Source of the DNA: Agromyces sp. 3263
GTDB taxonomy: Bacteria > Actinomycetota > Actinomycetes > Actinomycetales > Microbacteriaceae
Length of the DNA stretch: 64,000 nucleotides
NCBI RefSeq assembly: GCF_031456545.1
Contig: NZ_JAVDUV010000001.1
Coordinates: 1,240,001 to 1,304,000 of the forward strand
Reading direction: 5' to 3'
Made by a program: the position numbers and the translations under genes. The notes under the pieces were generated by a model that was given only the letters and a program-made list of their open reading frames with translations, was not told the origin of the DNA and did no database searches. Shown in pieces: positions 16,245 to 25,096 of the stretch (the first letter of the stretch is position 1; each line of letters opens with the position of its first letter).

Positions 16245-17232
16245 ACCCCTTGACCGCGCCGCCGAGCCCGGCCGAGCGCAGGAACACCCCCTGGAACAGG
16301 AGGAACATCACGACGGGGATGAGCGTCGAGATCGCGAGCGCTGCGAGGAACACGTCGAGCTCGATCGACTGCTGCACCGCGGGCAGGCGCACCGACAGCG
16401 GCTGCACCGCCGGATCGGGCAGGACGAGCATCGGCCAGAGGAAGTCCTTCCACGCGGCGATGATCGCGAAGACCGACACCACCCCCAGGATCGGCTTCGA
16501 CATCGGCAGCACCACCGACCAGAACAGGCGGAACGGGCCTGCGCCGTCGGTCTTCGCCGCCTCGAACACCTCGCGCGGCAGCGCGTCGAAGAAGCGCTTC
16601 ACGAGCAGGATGTTGAAGGCGTTCGCCGCGGCCGGCAGCCACACCGCCAGGTAGTTGTTGAGCAGCGACACGTCGCCGAGCAGCGGCGGGTTCACGATCG
16701 TGAGGTACAGCGGCACGAGCAGCACCACCGCGGGGATGAACATCGTCGCGAGGATCGCGCCGTTCAGGATCGGGCCGTACTTCGGACGCAGGACGGACAG
16801 CGCATAGCCCGCCGTCGTCGCGATGAGCAGCTGGAAGAACCACGACCCGGCCGCGATCACGATCGTGTTCCAGAAGTACTGGTCGATGTGCACGTCGTTC
16901 CACGCCTGCGGGAGGTTCGCCCAGTCGATCCCGTTCGGCCAGAGCGCGAGCGGTTGGCGCAGCGTGTCCTGGGTGGGCGTCACGGCCGACTTCGCGAGCC
17001 ACAGCAGCGGACCGAGTCCCGCCACGACCAGCCCCGCGAAGAGGAAGAGGTGCACGCCGCCCATCCCGAGCCTGACGCCGCGCTTCTTGCGGTCGAAGCC
17101 CGAGACGATGCCGCGGTCGCCCTGCTCGTCGCTGCGGCGATCGGCCCGGCGGCGGCCGATGACGCCGCGCAGGCCGGTCGCCGCGTGCGGGGCGTCGACC
17201 TCTTCGAAGACCGGGGGCGGGGTCGTCGTCAT
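16243..17232 (-). CDS. Carbohydrate ABC transporter permease (MalG-like)
   Basis: 329-residue inner-membrane subunit of a CUT1-type sugar importer. Six TM segments follow an N-terminal cytoplasmic extension of about 50 charged residues. The cytoplasmic EAA loop reads EVFEAAKTDGAGPFRLFWSV, which contacts the ATPase. ATG overlaps the MalF-like stop by 4 bases (ATGA). The ATPase is absent from the locus; in actinobacteria CUT1 importers commonly share one MsmK/MsiK-type ATPase encoded elsewhere. Confidence 0.9.
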   Translation of the reverse strand: MTTTPPPVFEEVDAPHAATGLRGVIGRRRADRRSDEQGDRGIVSGFDRKKRGVRLGMGGVHLFLFAGLVVAGLGPLLWLAKSAVTPTQDTLRQPLALWPNGIDWANLPQAWNDVHIDQYFWNTIVIAAGSWFFQLLIATTAGYALSVLRPKYGPILNGAILATMFIPAVVLLVPLYLTIVNPPLLGDVSLLNNYLAVWLPAAANAFNILLVKRFFDALPREVFEAAKTDGAGPFRLFWSVVLPMSKPILGVVSVFAIIAAWKDFLWPMLVLPDPAVQPLSVRLPAVQQSIELDVFLAALAISTLIPVVMFLLFQGVFLRSAGLGGAVKG

Positions 17233-18209
17233 GAGGTGCTCCAACGTTCGGTGAGCTTGAAGTACAGCCAACTGAGCAGGGCCAGCACGATCGCGAGCAT
17301 CACGCTCAGCGCGGTCGCCTCGCCGTAGTCGCCGCCGAGGCTGTTCTGGAAGGCGTAGCGGTAGATGAGGAGCAGGATCGTGACCGTCGCGTTGTTCGGC
17401 CCGCCGCCCGTGAAGAGGTAGGGCTCGAGGAACACCTGCGCCGTGGCGATCACCTGCAGGATGAGCATGATGAAGAGGATGCCGCGCAGCTGCGGCAGCG
17501 TGACGTTCCACACCTTCTGCCAGATGGTGGCGCCGTCCACCTCGGCGGCGTCGTAGAGCTCGGGCGGCACGCTCAGGAGCGCCGCGAGGTAGATGATGAT
17601 CGCCCCGCCGGCCGCAGCCCAGGTGGCCTCGAGCACGAGCGACGGCATCGCTGTGGCCGACGACTGCAGCCAGGGCTGGGGCGGGATGCCGACCCAGCCG
17701 AGGATGGTGTTGAACAGGCCGGTCGGGCTCGCGTCGTAGAAGACCTTCCAGAGCAGCACGGCCACGACCGGCGGCACCACCACGGGCAGGTACGCGAGCG
17801 CCGAGTAGAAGCCCTTCGCGCGACGCACCTCGCTCATCAGCACCGCCACGAAGATGGGCAGCGGGAACCCGAACAGCAGCGCCAGCAGCGCGAAGTAGAC
17901 CGTGTTGACGACGGCGGTGCCGAGCAGCGGGTCGTTCAGCACGTGCACGAAGTTGTCGAGCCCCACCCAGGTCGGCGGGTCGAGCAGGTTCGTCTTCTGC
18001 AGGCTCATGATCATCGACTGCACGATCGGCGACCAGCTGAACACCGTGAAGACGATGAGCATCGGGGCGAGGAAGACGAGCGTCGACAGCCCGCCGCCGC
18101 GCACCCAGCTGCGGATGCCGCGGCGTCGTCGCGGTGGGGCGGATGCCGCGGGCGGCACGTCGTCACCGCCCGAGGGTGGCGCGGCGGGCGGCTTGGCGGT
18201 GAGGGTCAT
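17229..18209 (-). CDS. Carbohydrate ABC transporter permease (MalF-like)
   Basis: 326 residues with six TM segments after a Pro/Arg-rich cytoplasmic N terminus. EAA loop ELYDAAEVDGATIWQKVWNV. It pairs with the MalG-like subunit downstream (4-base overlap) and with the binding protein upstream. A 108-base gap holding a strong hairpin separates it from the binding-protein gene, so permease levels are probably lower than binding-protein levels. The start ATG (MTLTAKPPA) is followed by a low-complexity Pro/Ala segment. Confidence 0.9.
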   Translation of the reverse strand: MTLTAKPPAAPPSGGDDVPPAASAPPRRRRGIRSWVRGGGLSTLVFLAPMLIVFTVFSWSPIVQSMIMSLQKTNLLDPPTWVGLDNFVHVLNDPLLGTAVVNTVYFALLALLFGFPLPIFVAVLMSEVRRAKGFYSALAYLPVVVPPVVAVLLWKVFYDASPTGLFNTILGWVGIPPQPWLQSSATAMPSLVLEATWAAAGGAIIIYLAALLSVPPELYDAAEVDGATIWQKVWNVTLPQLRGILFIMLILQVIATAQVFLEPYLFTGGGPNNATVTILLLIYRYAFQNSLGGDYGEATALSVMLAIVLALLSWLYFKLTERWSTS

Positions 18210-18260
18210 CGGTGATCCTTCGTGGGCGCCGGTGGGGCAGACGGGTCGGGGGTGCGGGTG

Positions 18261-18310
18261 GCGGATGCCGCGAGCCGCCCCAGGGAGGAGGTTCGGCTCG
18301 CGGCATCCGC
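18261..18310 (-). terminator. Intercistronic hairpin between binding-protein and permease genes
   Basis: Perfect 17-bp stem, 18261-18277 with 18294-18310, and a 16-base loop, starting just after the binding-protein stop. It is made of two inverted GGATGCCGC motifs. Inside an operon such a hairpin can stop part of the transcription or protect the upstream message, which suits an excess of binding protein. Confidence 0.65.
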
Positions 18311-18317
18311 TCGGCTC

Positions 18318-19676
18318 CTACTCGTCGAGCAGGGCCTGGGCGTCGGCGTCGGCCTGCTCGAGGAGCGCATCGATGTCGGCGTTCTCCTCGGTGAGCACGG
18401 CCTGCACCACGGTGTCGAGCAGCGCGTAGATCTCCTGCGTCTTGCCCTTCGGCTCCCCCACGGGGGTCTGGTCCCAGACGCCCTCGATGAACGGCGTCAT
18501 CTGGTCGCGCGGCACGTTGATGTACGGCTCGATCCAGGTGAGGGACTCCTCGTAGGTCTCGCGGTCGAGCACCGGCAGCACCGGCGTGCCGACGGCCTGG
18601 TCGCTCTCGGCGAGGGTCTTGGCGTCGAGCACGGCGGCGTCCTCGTCGAGGAGCTTCTGCATGTAGTACCAGTCGATCCACGTGACTGCCGCGGCCTTGG
18701 TCTCGTCGTCGACCGTCGGGCTGACGACCGCGATGTCACCACCGCCGAGCGTGCCGCCGCCGTCCTCGACGGGCACGACGGTGAGGCCGTAGTCGTCGGG
18801 GTTCAGCGAGAAGTCGCGCACGAGCGCCGTGTAGACATCGGAGCCCGAGGAGTACATGCCGATGTTCCCGGCGGCGAACTCCTGGTTGATGGTCCCCCAG
18901 TCGAGCAGGAAGTTCGACCCGAGCGAGTTGTCCTCCCAGCGCAGGTCGTGCAGGTACTGCAGGTGCGCCTTCGTCGCGTCGTTGGCGATCGTCGACGTGT
19001 ACGTGCCGTCGCCGTTGTCCTCCTGGATGCTGCCGCCGCGGGCCGCGGTGGCCGCGGTGAGCTGCCAGCCGCCCGTGTTGTTCTGCGTCATCTCCATGAA
19101 TCCGGCCTTGCCGGTCTTCTCCGAGATGGTCTTCGCGGCCTCGCGGATCTCGTCCCACGTCGTCGGCGGGGTGTCGGGGTCGAGTCCGGCCTGCTCGAAC
19201 AGGGTGCGGTTGTAGTGCAGGCCCATCGCGTAGGCCTGGCGCGGGAACCCGTAGATGCGGTCGCCGTCCTTCACGGCGTCGAGGATGATCGGGTTGAACT
19301 TGTCGGTGTAGCCGAGCTCGTCGATCTCGTCCGTCACGTCCATCAGCTGGCCGTTCTCGAGCAGCGTCTTCGAGTCGGTGAACGGCACCGTGAAGACGTC
19401 GGGCAGGCTTCCGCCGGCCAGCTGCACGGCGAAGGTGGGCCCCTCCCACTCGTATTCGACACCGATGATGTCGATGTCGGGGTGCTCCTTCTCGAACTGC
19501 TTCTCCTGCTCGGCGAAGGCGGTGTAGGCCGCCTCGTCGGCGCCGGGCGGGAAGGTCGCCACGCGCAGCTCGGTCTTGCCGCTGTCGCTGGCGCCTCCTG
19601 CGCTGCAGGCGGCGAGGGCGCCCACCATCGCGAACGCGGCGAGGCCGGCGATCGCGACTGTTCTCGGTGACTTCAT
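18318..19676 (-). CDS. Sugar-binding lipoprotein of the ABC importer
   Basis: 452 residues. A lipoprotein signal peptide (MKSPRTVAIAG, lipobox LAAC near residue 24) anchors it outside the membrane. The mature part is a family 1 extracellular solute-binding protein: FAEQEKQFEKEHPDIDIIGV, then QLAGGSLPDVF, and NGQLMDVTDEI. Located immediately downstream of the GH13 alpha-glucosidase and upstream of both permeases, so an alpha-glucoside such as maltose, trehalose, sucrose or isomaltose is the likely cargo. An AGGAC ribosome-binding site precedes the ATG. Confidence 0.9.
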   Translation of the reverse strand: MKSPRTVAIAGLAAFAMVGALAACSAGGASDSGKTELRVATFPPGADEAAYTAFAEQEKQFEKEHPDIDIIGVEYEWEGPTFAVQLAGGSLPDVFTVPFTDSKTLLENGQLMDVTDEIDELGYTDKFNPIILDAVKDGDRIYGFPRQAYAMGLHYNRTLFEQAGLDPDTPPTTWDEIREAAKTISEKTGKAGFMEMTQNNTGGWQLTAATAARGGSIQEDNGDGTYTSTIANDATKAHLQYLHDLRWEDNSLGSNFLLDWGTINQEFAAGNIGMYSSGSDVYTALVRDFSLNPDDYGLTVVPVEDGGGTLGGGDIAVVSPTVDDETKAAAVTWIDWYYMQKLLDEDAAVLDAKTLAESDQAVGTPVLPVLDRETYEESLTWIEPYINVPRDQMTPFIEGVWDQTPVGEPKGKTQEIYALLDTVVQAVLTEENADIDALLEQADADAQALLDE

Positions 19677-19699
19677 TGTCCAGTCCTTTCGGTGCTGTG

Positions 19700-19738
19700 T
19701 GGTGCGGATGTGGTGCGGAAGCGCCGCGGCGTGGTGCG
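19700..19738. repeat. Three TGGTGCG direct repeats upstream of the binding-protein gene
   Basis: TGGTGCG starts at 19700, 19711 and 19732, spacings of 11 and 21 bases, close to one and two helical turns. The array fills the 79-base gap between the GH13 and binding-protein genes. Its core TGGTGC also occurs as one half of the candidate LacI operator at 21537-21554. Confidence 0.4.
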
Positions 19739-19755
19739 AGCCGCGGCCTCGACGG

Positions 19756-21441
19756 TCAGGCGAGTCGGTGGAGCCAGGCCGTGGAGTCTGGGGGCAGCAT
19801 CCCGTCGACGAGTGGGGCGCTCGCGAGGAGGATGCGGTCGTGGTCGGGCAGCGCCAACGGCGCGGGGCCGAGGTTGGTCACGTTGACGAGGTCGTCGCCG
19901 CGCTGGAAGACGAGCGCGGTCGGTTCGCTCGGGAGCCACGTCATCGGGCCGTCGCCGAGCGCCTGCTCACGCTTGCGGATGCGGAGGGCCTGCCGGTAGA
20001 GCCAGAGCATCGACGACGGGTCGGCCTCCTGCGCCTGCACGGTCAGGGCCGCCCACTCGGCGGGCTGGGGCAGCCACGGTGCGGCAGCAGTGACGCCGGC
20101 GGCGGGGTCGGCCGGGCTGAAGCCGAAGGGCGGCTCGGCGCCGCGCCAGGGCAGCGGCACGCGGCATCCGTCACGGCCCGGGTCGACCCCGCCCGACCGG
20201 AAGTGCATCGGGTCCTCGAGCACCTCGCGGGGCAACTCGACCTCGGGCAGGCCGAGCTCGTCGCCCTGGTAGAGGTAGAGCGAACCGGGCAGCGCCGCGG
20301 TGAGGAGCGCGGCGGCGCGGGCCCGCCGGCGGCCGAGGTCGAGGTCGGTCGGCGTGCCGAACCGCTTCGTCGCGAAGGCGAAGCTCGAGTCCTCACGGCC
20401 GTATCTGGTCACGGGGCGCGTCACGTCGTGGTTCGAGAGCACCCAGGTGCTGGGGGCGCCGACGGGCGCGTGCGCCGCGAGCATCAGGTCGATCGAGGTG
20501 CGCAGCGCCGCGGCATCCCACGGCCGCGACATGAAGTCGAAGTTGAACGCAGTGTGCATCTCGTCGGGGCGGAGGTAGGCCGCGAACCGCTCGGCGTCGG
20601 GGACCCACACCTCGCCGACGAGCACGCGGGTGCCCTCGTACGAGTCGGCGATGCGCCGCCACGAACGGTAGACGTCGTGCACCTCGTCGCGGTCCTCGGT
20701 GGGGTGCTGCCCCGGCGCCACGACCTCGGGCACCTCGGAGAGCTCGGGATCCTTGATCAGCAGGCCGGCTGAGTCGATGCGCACGCCCGCGACGCCGCGA
20801 TCGAACCAGAAGCGAAGGATGTCCTCGTGCTCTGCCCGCACGTCGGGGTGGTTCCAGTTGAGGTCGGGCTGCTCGGGGGTGAACAGATGCAGGTACCACT
20901 CCCCCGGGGTGCCGTCGGCGTTCCTCGTGCGGGTCCACGTGTCGCCCTGGAAGTTCGAGACCCAGCCCGTGGGCATCTCGTCGCCGTTCGGGCCCTTGCC
21001 GGGGTGGAACCAGAAGCGCTCGCGCTCGGGGCTGCCCGGGCCGGCCGCGAGGGCCTCCTGGAACCACGCGTGTTCGCTCGAGACGTGGTTCGGGACGATG
21101 TCGATGATGGTGCGGATGCCGAGCTGCGCCGCCTCGCTGATGAGCAGCTCGGCGTCCTCGAGCGTGCCGAAGGCCGGGTGGATGTCACGGTAGTCGGCCA
21201 CGTCGTAGCCGCCGTCGGCGAACGGCGACGGATACCACGGGTTGAACCAGAGGGCGTCGATGCCGAGTTCCCTGAGGTAGCCGAGGCGGCTGCGCACCCC
21301 GCGCAGGTCGCCGGTGCCGTCGCCGTCGGAGTCGGCGAAGCTGCGCACGTACACCTGGTAGATCACGGCGCTTCGCCACCACGTCGCGTCGTCGGCGAGG
21401 GCGGTGGGAACCGTGCCTGGTTCGGTGAGTGGCATGGTCAC
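19756..21441 (-). CDS. GH13 alpha-glucosidase
   Basis: 561-residue retaining glycoside hydrolase acting on alpha-glucosides. Conserved regions in order: YQVYVRSFADSDGDGTGDL, DIVPNHVS (region I), GVAGVRIDSAG with the nucleophile Asp (region II; the usual form is GFRIDVAH), LVGEVW with the acid Glu (region III), and SNHDVTR with the stabilising Asp (region IV). I took the GTG three codons region upstream of MPLTEPG because a GGAGGAG site lies 9 bases before it. No signal peptide, so it acts in the cytoplasm on imported sugar. Part of the LacI-controlled locus. Confidence 0.92.
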   Translation of the reverse strand: MTMPLTEPGTVPTALADDATWWRSAVIYQVYVRSFADSDGDGTGDLRGVRSRLGYLRELGIDALWFNPWYPSPFADGGYDVADYRDIHPAFGTLEDAELLISEAAQLGIRTIIDIVPNHVSSEHAWFQEALAAGPGSPERERFWFHPGKGPNGDEMPTGWVSNFQGDTWTRTRNADGTPGEWYLHLFTPEQPDLNWNHPDVRAEHEDILRFWFDRGVAGVRIDSAGLLIKDPELSEVPEVVAPGQHPTEDRDEVHDVYRSWRRIADSYEGTRVLVGEVWVPDAERFAAYLRPDEMHTAFNFDFMSRPWDAAALRTSIDLMLAAHAPVGAPSTWVLSNHDVTRPVTRYGREDSSFAFATKRFGTPTDLDLGRRRARAAALLTAALPGSLYLYQGDELGLPEVELPREVLEDPMHFRSGGVDPGRDGCRVPLPWRGAEPPFGFSPADPAAGVTAAAPWLPQPAEWAALTVQAQEADPSSMLWLYRQALRIRKREQALGDGPMTWLPSEPTALVFQRGDDLVNVTNLGPAPLALPDHDRILLASAPLVDGMLPPDSTAWLHRLA

Positions 21442-21536
21442 GCGGTCGGTCTCCTCCGTGCGGGCGGGCGGGCGGCGCGCCGGTCCGATCGGAGACGGCG
21501 GCGTCGATACCCCGAAACGTAATGACAGCAACAGAT

Positions 21537-21554
21537 TGGTGCAACTTTTCAACA
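21537..21554. promoter_or_regulatory. Candidate LacI-type operator and promoter of the GH13 gene
   Basis: TGGTGCAACTTTTCAACA has 12 of 18 palindromic positions (TGnTGnAAnnTTnCAnCA), the look of a LacI-family site. On the minus strand it contains TTGCAC, followed after 17 bases by TACGTT, a plausible -35/-10 pair for the glucosidase. The operator would overlap the -35, consistent with repression. Confidence 0.45.
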
Positions 21555-21663
21555 ATTAGGCATCCACTTGCTCTCAGTTACATGAAGTTGCGAGAGCGGC
21601 TTGCTCACTTCCGCGCATTCGGCGGGGCGGTTGGCCATCGTCGCGTCGTCGCCGTGCCGCCCT

Positions 21664-21706
<43 letters not shown>

Positions 21707-21823
21707 CTGGAGGAAGCAGCGGACGCCGCGCCGGCTGTGGCCGGCCGACACGCCGCCGCGCGCCCGGAAGTTCCTACATTTCGTCGGGGGGCGGCAGGGG
21801 GCGGGAGCGCAGAGCGGCGGCGG

Positions 21824-22831
21824 TCAGCGCGGCGCGGGTGCCGTCGACGCCCGCACGACGAGCTCGGGCGCGAAGAACACCTCGTCGCCGATGGCCGCCT
21901 CGCTCGACATCTGCCGCATGAGCAGCTCGATCACCATGCGGCCCATGGCCTCGATCGGCTGGCGCACGGTCGTGAGGGGCGGCTCGGTGCAGTTCATGAG
22001 CGCGGAGTCGTCGTAGCCGATGACCGACACGTCGTCGGGCACGCGCAGACCGGCGCGGCGCACCGCACGGATCGCGCCGAGCGCCATCGGGTCGCTCGCG
22101 CACACGATGCCCGTGACCCCCGCCGCGAGCAGCTTCGTGGCCGCCGTCTGCCCCGACTCGAGCGAGTACAGCGAGTGCACGATGCGGTCGGGGCCCAGCT
22201 CGAGGCCGTGCCGCTCGGCCATGCGCACCGCGGCGGCGTGCTTGCGCTGGGAGGGCACGTGGTCGCGTGGTCCGAGCAGGATGCCGATGCGCTCGTGCCC
22301 GAGCTGCAGCAGGTGCCCGAGCGCCTGCTCCATCGACGTCGCGTCGTCGCACGAGACCGTGGCGAACCCGAGCCCGTCGATCGGCGCGTTCACGAGTACC
22401 GTCGGCAGCTTCAGCTCGACGAGTCGGTCGTAGTGGTCGTGGTTCACATCGGCCTGGGCGTACGCCCCGCCCGCGAAGATCACGCCCGACACCTGTTGGT
22501 GGAGCAGCAGCTCCACATAGTCGGACTCGGAGATGCCGCCGGCGGTCTGGATGCAGAGCACCGGCGTGTAGCCGTTCTGGGCGAGGCCGCCGCCGATCGC
22601 CTCGGCGAGCGCGGGGAAGATGGGATTCTGCAGCTCGGGCATCACGAGGCCCACGAGGCGGGCGCGCTCGCCGCGCAGCTTGGTCGGCCGCTCGTAGCCG
22701 AGCACGTCGAGGGCGGTGAGCACCGCGTCGCGCGTGGACGCCGAGACCCCGGGCTTGCCGTTCAGCACGCGGCTGACGGTGGCCTCGCTCACCCCCACCT
22801 TTCGCGCGACATCCGCGAGTCTTCTCGACAT
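21824..22831 (-). CDS. LacI-family transcriptional regulator
   Basis: 335 residues. The N-terminal HTH is textbook: RRLADVARKVGVSEATVSRV, then LNGKPGVSASTRDAVL with the hinge. The periplasmic-binding-like sugar domain follows, with FPALAEAIGGGLAQNGY, IGYDDSALM and LTTVRQPIEAMGRM. The gene heads the alpha-glucoside locus (glucosidase, binding protein, permeases, all on the minus strand) and is most likely its repressor, released by the sugar. Its own promoter region has an 11-bp inverted repeat that may be an autoregulatory site. Confidence 0.93.
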   Translation of the reverse strand: MSRRLADVARKVGVSEATVSRVLNGKPGVSASTRDAVLTALDVLGYERPTKLRGERARLVGLVMPELQNPIFPALAEAIGGGLAQNGYTPVLCIQTAGGISESDYVELLLHQQVSGVIFAGGAYAQADVNHDHYDRLVELKLPTVLVNAPIDGLGFATVSCDDATSMEQALGHLLQLGHERIGILLGPRDHVPSQRKHAAAVRMAERHGLELGPDRIVHSLYSLESGQTAATKLLAAGVTGIVCASDPMALGAIRAVRRAGLRVPDDVSVIGYDDSALMNCTEPPLTTVRQPIEAMGRMVIELLMRQMSSEAAIGDEVFFAPELVVRASTAPAPR

Positions 22832-22858
22832 GCGGCCATGCTACGTCAGCGTTCGCAA

Positions 22859-22913
22859 GAACTCGACAACCACATGTACGGCGAGAACCGCTTGTCAAGG
22901 CCTTGTCGAGTTC
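22859..22913. promoter_or_regulatory. Inverted repeat GAACTCGACAA/TTGTCGAGTTC around the lacI-type promoter
   Basis: Two perfect 11-bp arms (22859-22869 and 22903-22913) 33 bases apart. A TTGACA on the minus strand (complement of 22893-22898) lies between the arms and can serve as -35 for the LacI-family gene. The spacing is too wide for one LacI dimer half-site pair, so it may be two sites or a looped structure. The 107-base gap also serves the divergent lipoprotein operon. Confidence 0.4.
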
Positions 22914-22938
22914 CGCGCGATCGGGCCACCATCTCCCC

Positions 22939-23412
22939 ATGGGATGGGCGAGCGGATCCGCGCGCTGCCGGCCCGCACGGCGCCATCGGGGGCCGTCCGG
23001 CCCCGTGGCATCCGGATGCCTCGTGCTCGCCGCCGCGCTGCTGCTCACCGGCTGCACGAGCGCCTCCGCCACGATGGAGCAGGCCGTCGGCCAGGGCATC
23101 GCCGCGGTCGAGACCGCGCGGCTCGTGGTGCAGCAGGAGCTCGACGACCGCACGTTCACCACGACCGCCACGGCGACGCTCGGTGACGCGCGGCGCGAGC
23201 TCGTCAGTGCTGCGACGACCGTGTCCCAGACCGACGTCACCGGCGAGGCGGATGCCGCCTACCGCGACGAGGTGCTGACCGCACTCGGCGACGGGCTCGA
23301 CGCCGTGAACGACGCCCGCGACGCGCTCGGCGGCGTGGGCTCGCTCGAGGCCACGGTGCCGCAACTGGAGGATGCCGCCGACGGACTGGAGGACGTGGAG
23401 GGCGGGCCGTGA
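22939..23412 (+). CDS. Small lipoprotein leading the Nramp-like operon
   Basis: 157 residues, starting MGWASGSARC. A long Arg-rich n-region precedes a hydrophobic stretch and the lipobox LLTGC, so the mature protein starts at Cys near residue 36. The exported part is helical and acidic (EQAVGQGIAAVETARLVVQ). No family recognised. Its stop overlaps the Nramp-like GTG start by 4 bases (GTGA), so the two are translationally coupled and the lipoprotein may be an accessory of the transporter. Confidence 0.7.
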   Translation: MGWASGSARCRPARRHRGPSGPVASGCLVLAAALLLTGCTSASATMEQAVGQGIAAVETARLVVQQELDDRTFTTTATATLGDARRELVSAATTVSQTDVTGEADAAYRDEVLTALGDGLDAVNDARDALGGVGSLEATVPQLEDAADGLEDVEGGP

Positions 23413-24638
23413 AGAACATCTTCGCCGTCGCCCTCGGGGTGCTCACCGCGATCGGCGGGTTCGTCGACATCGGCGACCTGGTGACGAACGCCGTCGTGGG
23501 GTCGCGGTTCGGGCTCGGCCTCGCCTGGGTGGTCCTGGTCGGCGTCGTGGGCATCTGCGTGTACGCGCAGATGTCGGGCCGGGTCGCCGCGGTGAGCGGC
23601 CGGGCGACGTTCGAGATCATCCGGGAGCGCCTCGGCCCCCGCGCGGGGCTCGCGAACCTCGCCGCGTCGTTCCTCATCAACCTGCTCACGGTCACCGCGG
23701 AAGTCGGCGGCGTCGCCCTCGCGTTGCAGTTGGCGACGAGCGTGGACCCCGGCTGGTGGGTCCCGGTCGCGGCGTTCGGCGTCTGGATCGTGATCTGGCG
23801 GGCGCGCTTCGAGCTGCTCGAGAACGTGACGGGGCTGCTCGGGCTCACCCTCATCGTCTTCGCCGTGGCCCTGTTCATGCTCTCACCCGACTGGGGCGAG
23901 CTCGCCGGCCAGGCACTGCAGCCGGGTCCACCGGCCGACGAGCCCGTCGCGACGTACTGGTTCTACGCGGTCGCCCTGTTCGGCGCGGCGATGACCCCCT
24001 ACGAGGTGTTCTTCTTCTCCTCGGGCGCGATCGAGGAGAAGTGGACGGAGAAGGACCTCGCGAAGTCACGGCTGAACGTGCTCGTCGGCTTCCCCCTCGG
24101 CGGGCTGCTCTCGATCGCCATCGCCGGCTGCGCCGCCGTGGTGCTGCTGCCCGCGGCGATCGACGTGACGAGCCTCAGCCAGGTCGTGCTGCCCGTCGCC
24201 GAGGCCGGTGGCAAGATCGCCCTGTCGTTCGTCATCGTCGGCATCCTGGCCGCCACGTTCGGCGCCGCGCTCGAGACCACCCTGTCGAGCGGCTACACGC
24301 TGGCGCAGTACTTCGGCTGGTCGTGGGGCAAGTTCCGCAAGCCGGCGAAGGCGGCGCGGTTCCACCTCTCGATGATCGTGTGCCTCCTCATCGCGGTGGC
24401 GATCCTGGCAACCGGGGTCGATCCGATCCTCGTCACGGAGTACTCGGTCGTGTTCTCGGCGGTCGCACTGCCGCTCACCTACCTGCCGATCCTCGTCATC
24501 GCCAACGACCGCGAGTACATGGGCGACCGCGTCAACGGCCGCGGCATGAACTTCGTGGGCCAGGTGTACCTGGTCATCATCCTGGCGGCCGCCCTGGCCG
24601 CGATCCCCCTGCTCATCATCACGGGAGCCGGCGCATGA
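23409..24638 (+). CDS. Nramp/SLC11-related transporter lacking the canonical metal motifs
   Basis: 409 residues with about 11 TM segments in the Nramp arrangement. The TM1 motif that is DPGN in true Nramps reads DIGD here (GGFVDIGDL), and the TM6 MPH motif reads MTPYEVFFFSSG. These are the residues that bind Mn/Fe, so the substrate probably differs. Known Nramp-related magnesium transporters (NRMT) also depart at these positions, but I cannot say this protein is one. Coupled by 4-base overlaps to a lipoprotein upstream and a PRC-barrel-like protein downstream. Confidence 0.82.
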   Translation: MKNIFAVALGVLTAIGGFVDIGDLVTNAVVGSRFGLGLAWVVLVGVVGICVYAQMSGRVAAVSGRATFEIIRERLGPRAGLANLAASFLINLLTVTAEVGGVALALQLATSVDPGWWVPVAAFGVWIVIWRARFELLENVTGLLGLTLIVFAVALFMLSPDWGELAGQALQPGPPADEPVATYWFYAVALFGAAMTPYEVFFFSSGAIEEKWTEKDLAKSRLNVLVGFPLGGLLSIAIAGCAAVVLLPAAIDVTSLSQVVLPVAEAGGKIALSFVIVGILAATFGAALETTLSSGYTLAQYFGWSWGKFRKPAKAARFHLSMIVCLLIAVAILATGVDPILVTEYSVVFSAVALPLTYLPILVIANDREYMGDRVNGRGMNFVGQVYLVIILAAALAAIPLLIITGAGA

Positions 24639-25096
24639 ACGACGAGCACGAGCACGACGCACGCGACGACCGCGACCACGACCGCGTCGAGGGGCGACGG
24701 ATGCCGCGGCGCGACCCGCGCGCACCCCGCGGGCGCGTGCTCGACGCGCACCTGCACCTCCTCGACCGCCAGGTGCTCGACCGCGAGGGCGTTCCCGTGA
24801 CGACGGTCGACGACCTCGAGCTGGACGGCATCGAGCTCGGTGTGCGCATCGAGCCCGGCTCCCCGCCGCCCACGCTCGCCGCCATCCTCACCGGGCCCCA
24901 ACTGCTCATGCGCCTCTTCGGCGGCCACGCGCCGGCGGCGCGGCGCATCGCGATCCCGTGGAAGCTCGTCTCGGCAGTGGGGACGACCGTGCGGCTCGGG
25001 GTCGACGCCGACTCGCTCGACGCGTCGTGGGTCGAGCGCTGGGTCAGCCGCCACCTCATCGGCCGGATCCCCGGGGGCCGTCATGATCCTGAGTGA
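24635..25096 (+). CDS. PRC-barrel-like protein, first of two
   Basis: 153 residues. The first 35 are very His/Asp/Arg-rich (NDEHEHDARDDRDHDR), a possible metal-binding tail. From about residue 38 there is a PRC-barrel-like beta pattern (LHLLDRQVLDREGVPVTTVD, then LELDGIELGVRI) and a membrane-adjacent helix TGPQLLMRLFG. The ATGA overlap with the transporter gene and 14-base overlap with the next gene argue for one operon and a shared complex. The family assignment is by pattern and should be treated as tentative. Confidence 0.6.
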   Translation: MNDEHEHDARDDRDHDRVEGRRMPRRDPRAPRGRVLDAHLHLLDRQVLDREGVPVTTVDDLELDGIELGVRIEPGSPPPTLAAILTGPQLLMRLFGGHAPAARRIAIPWKLVSAVGTTVRLGVDADSLDASWVERWVSRHLIGRIPGGRHDPE

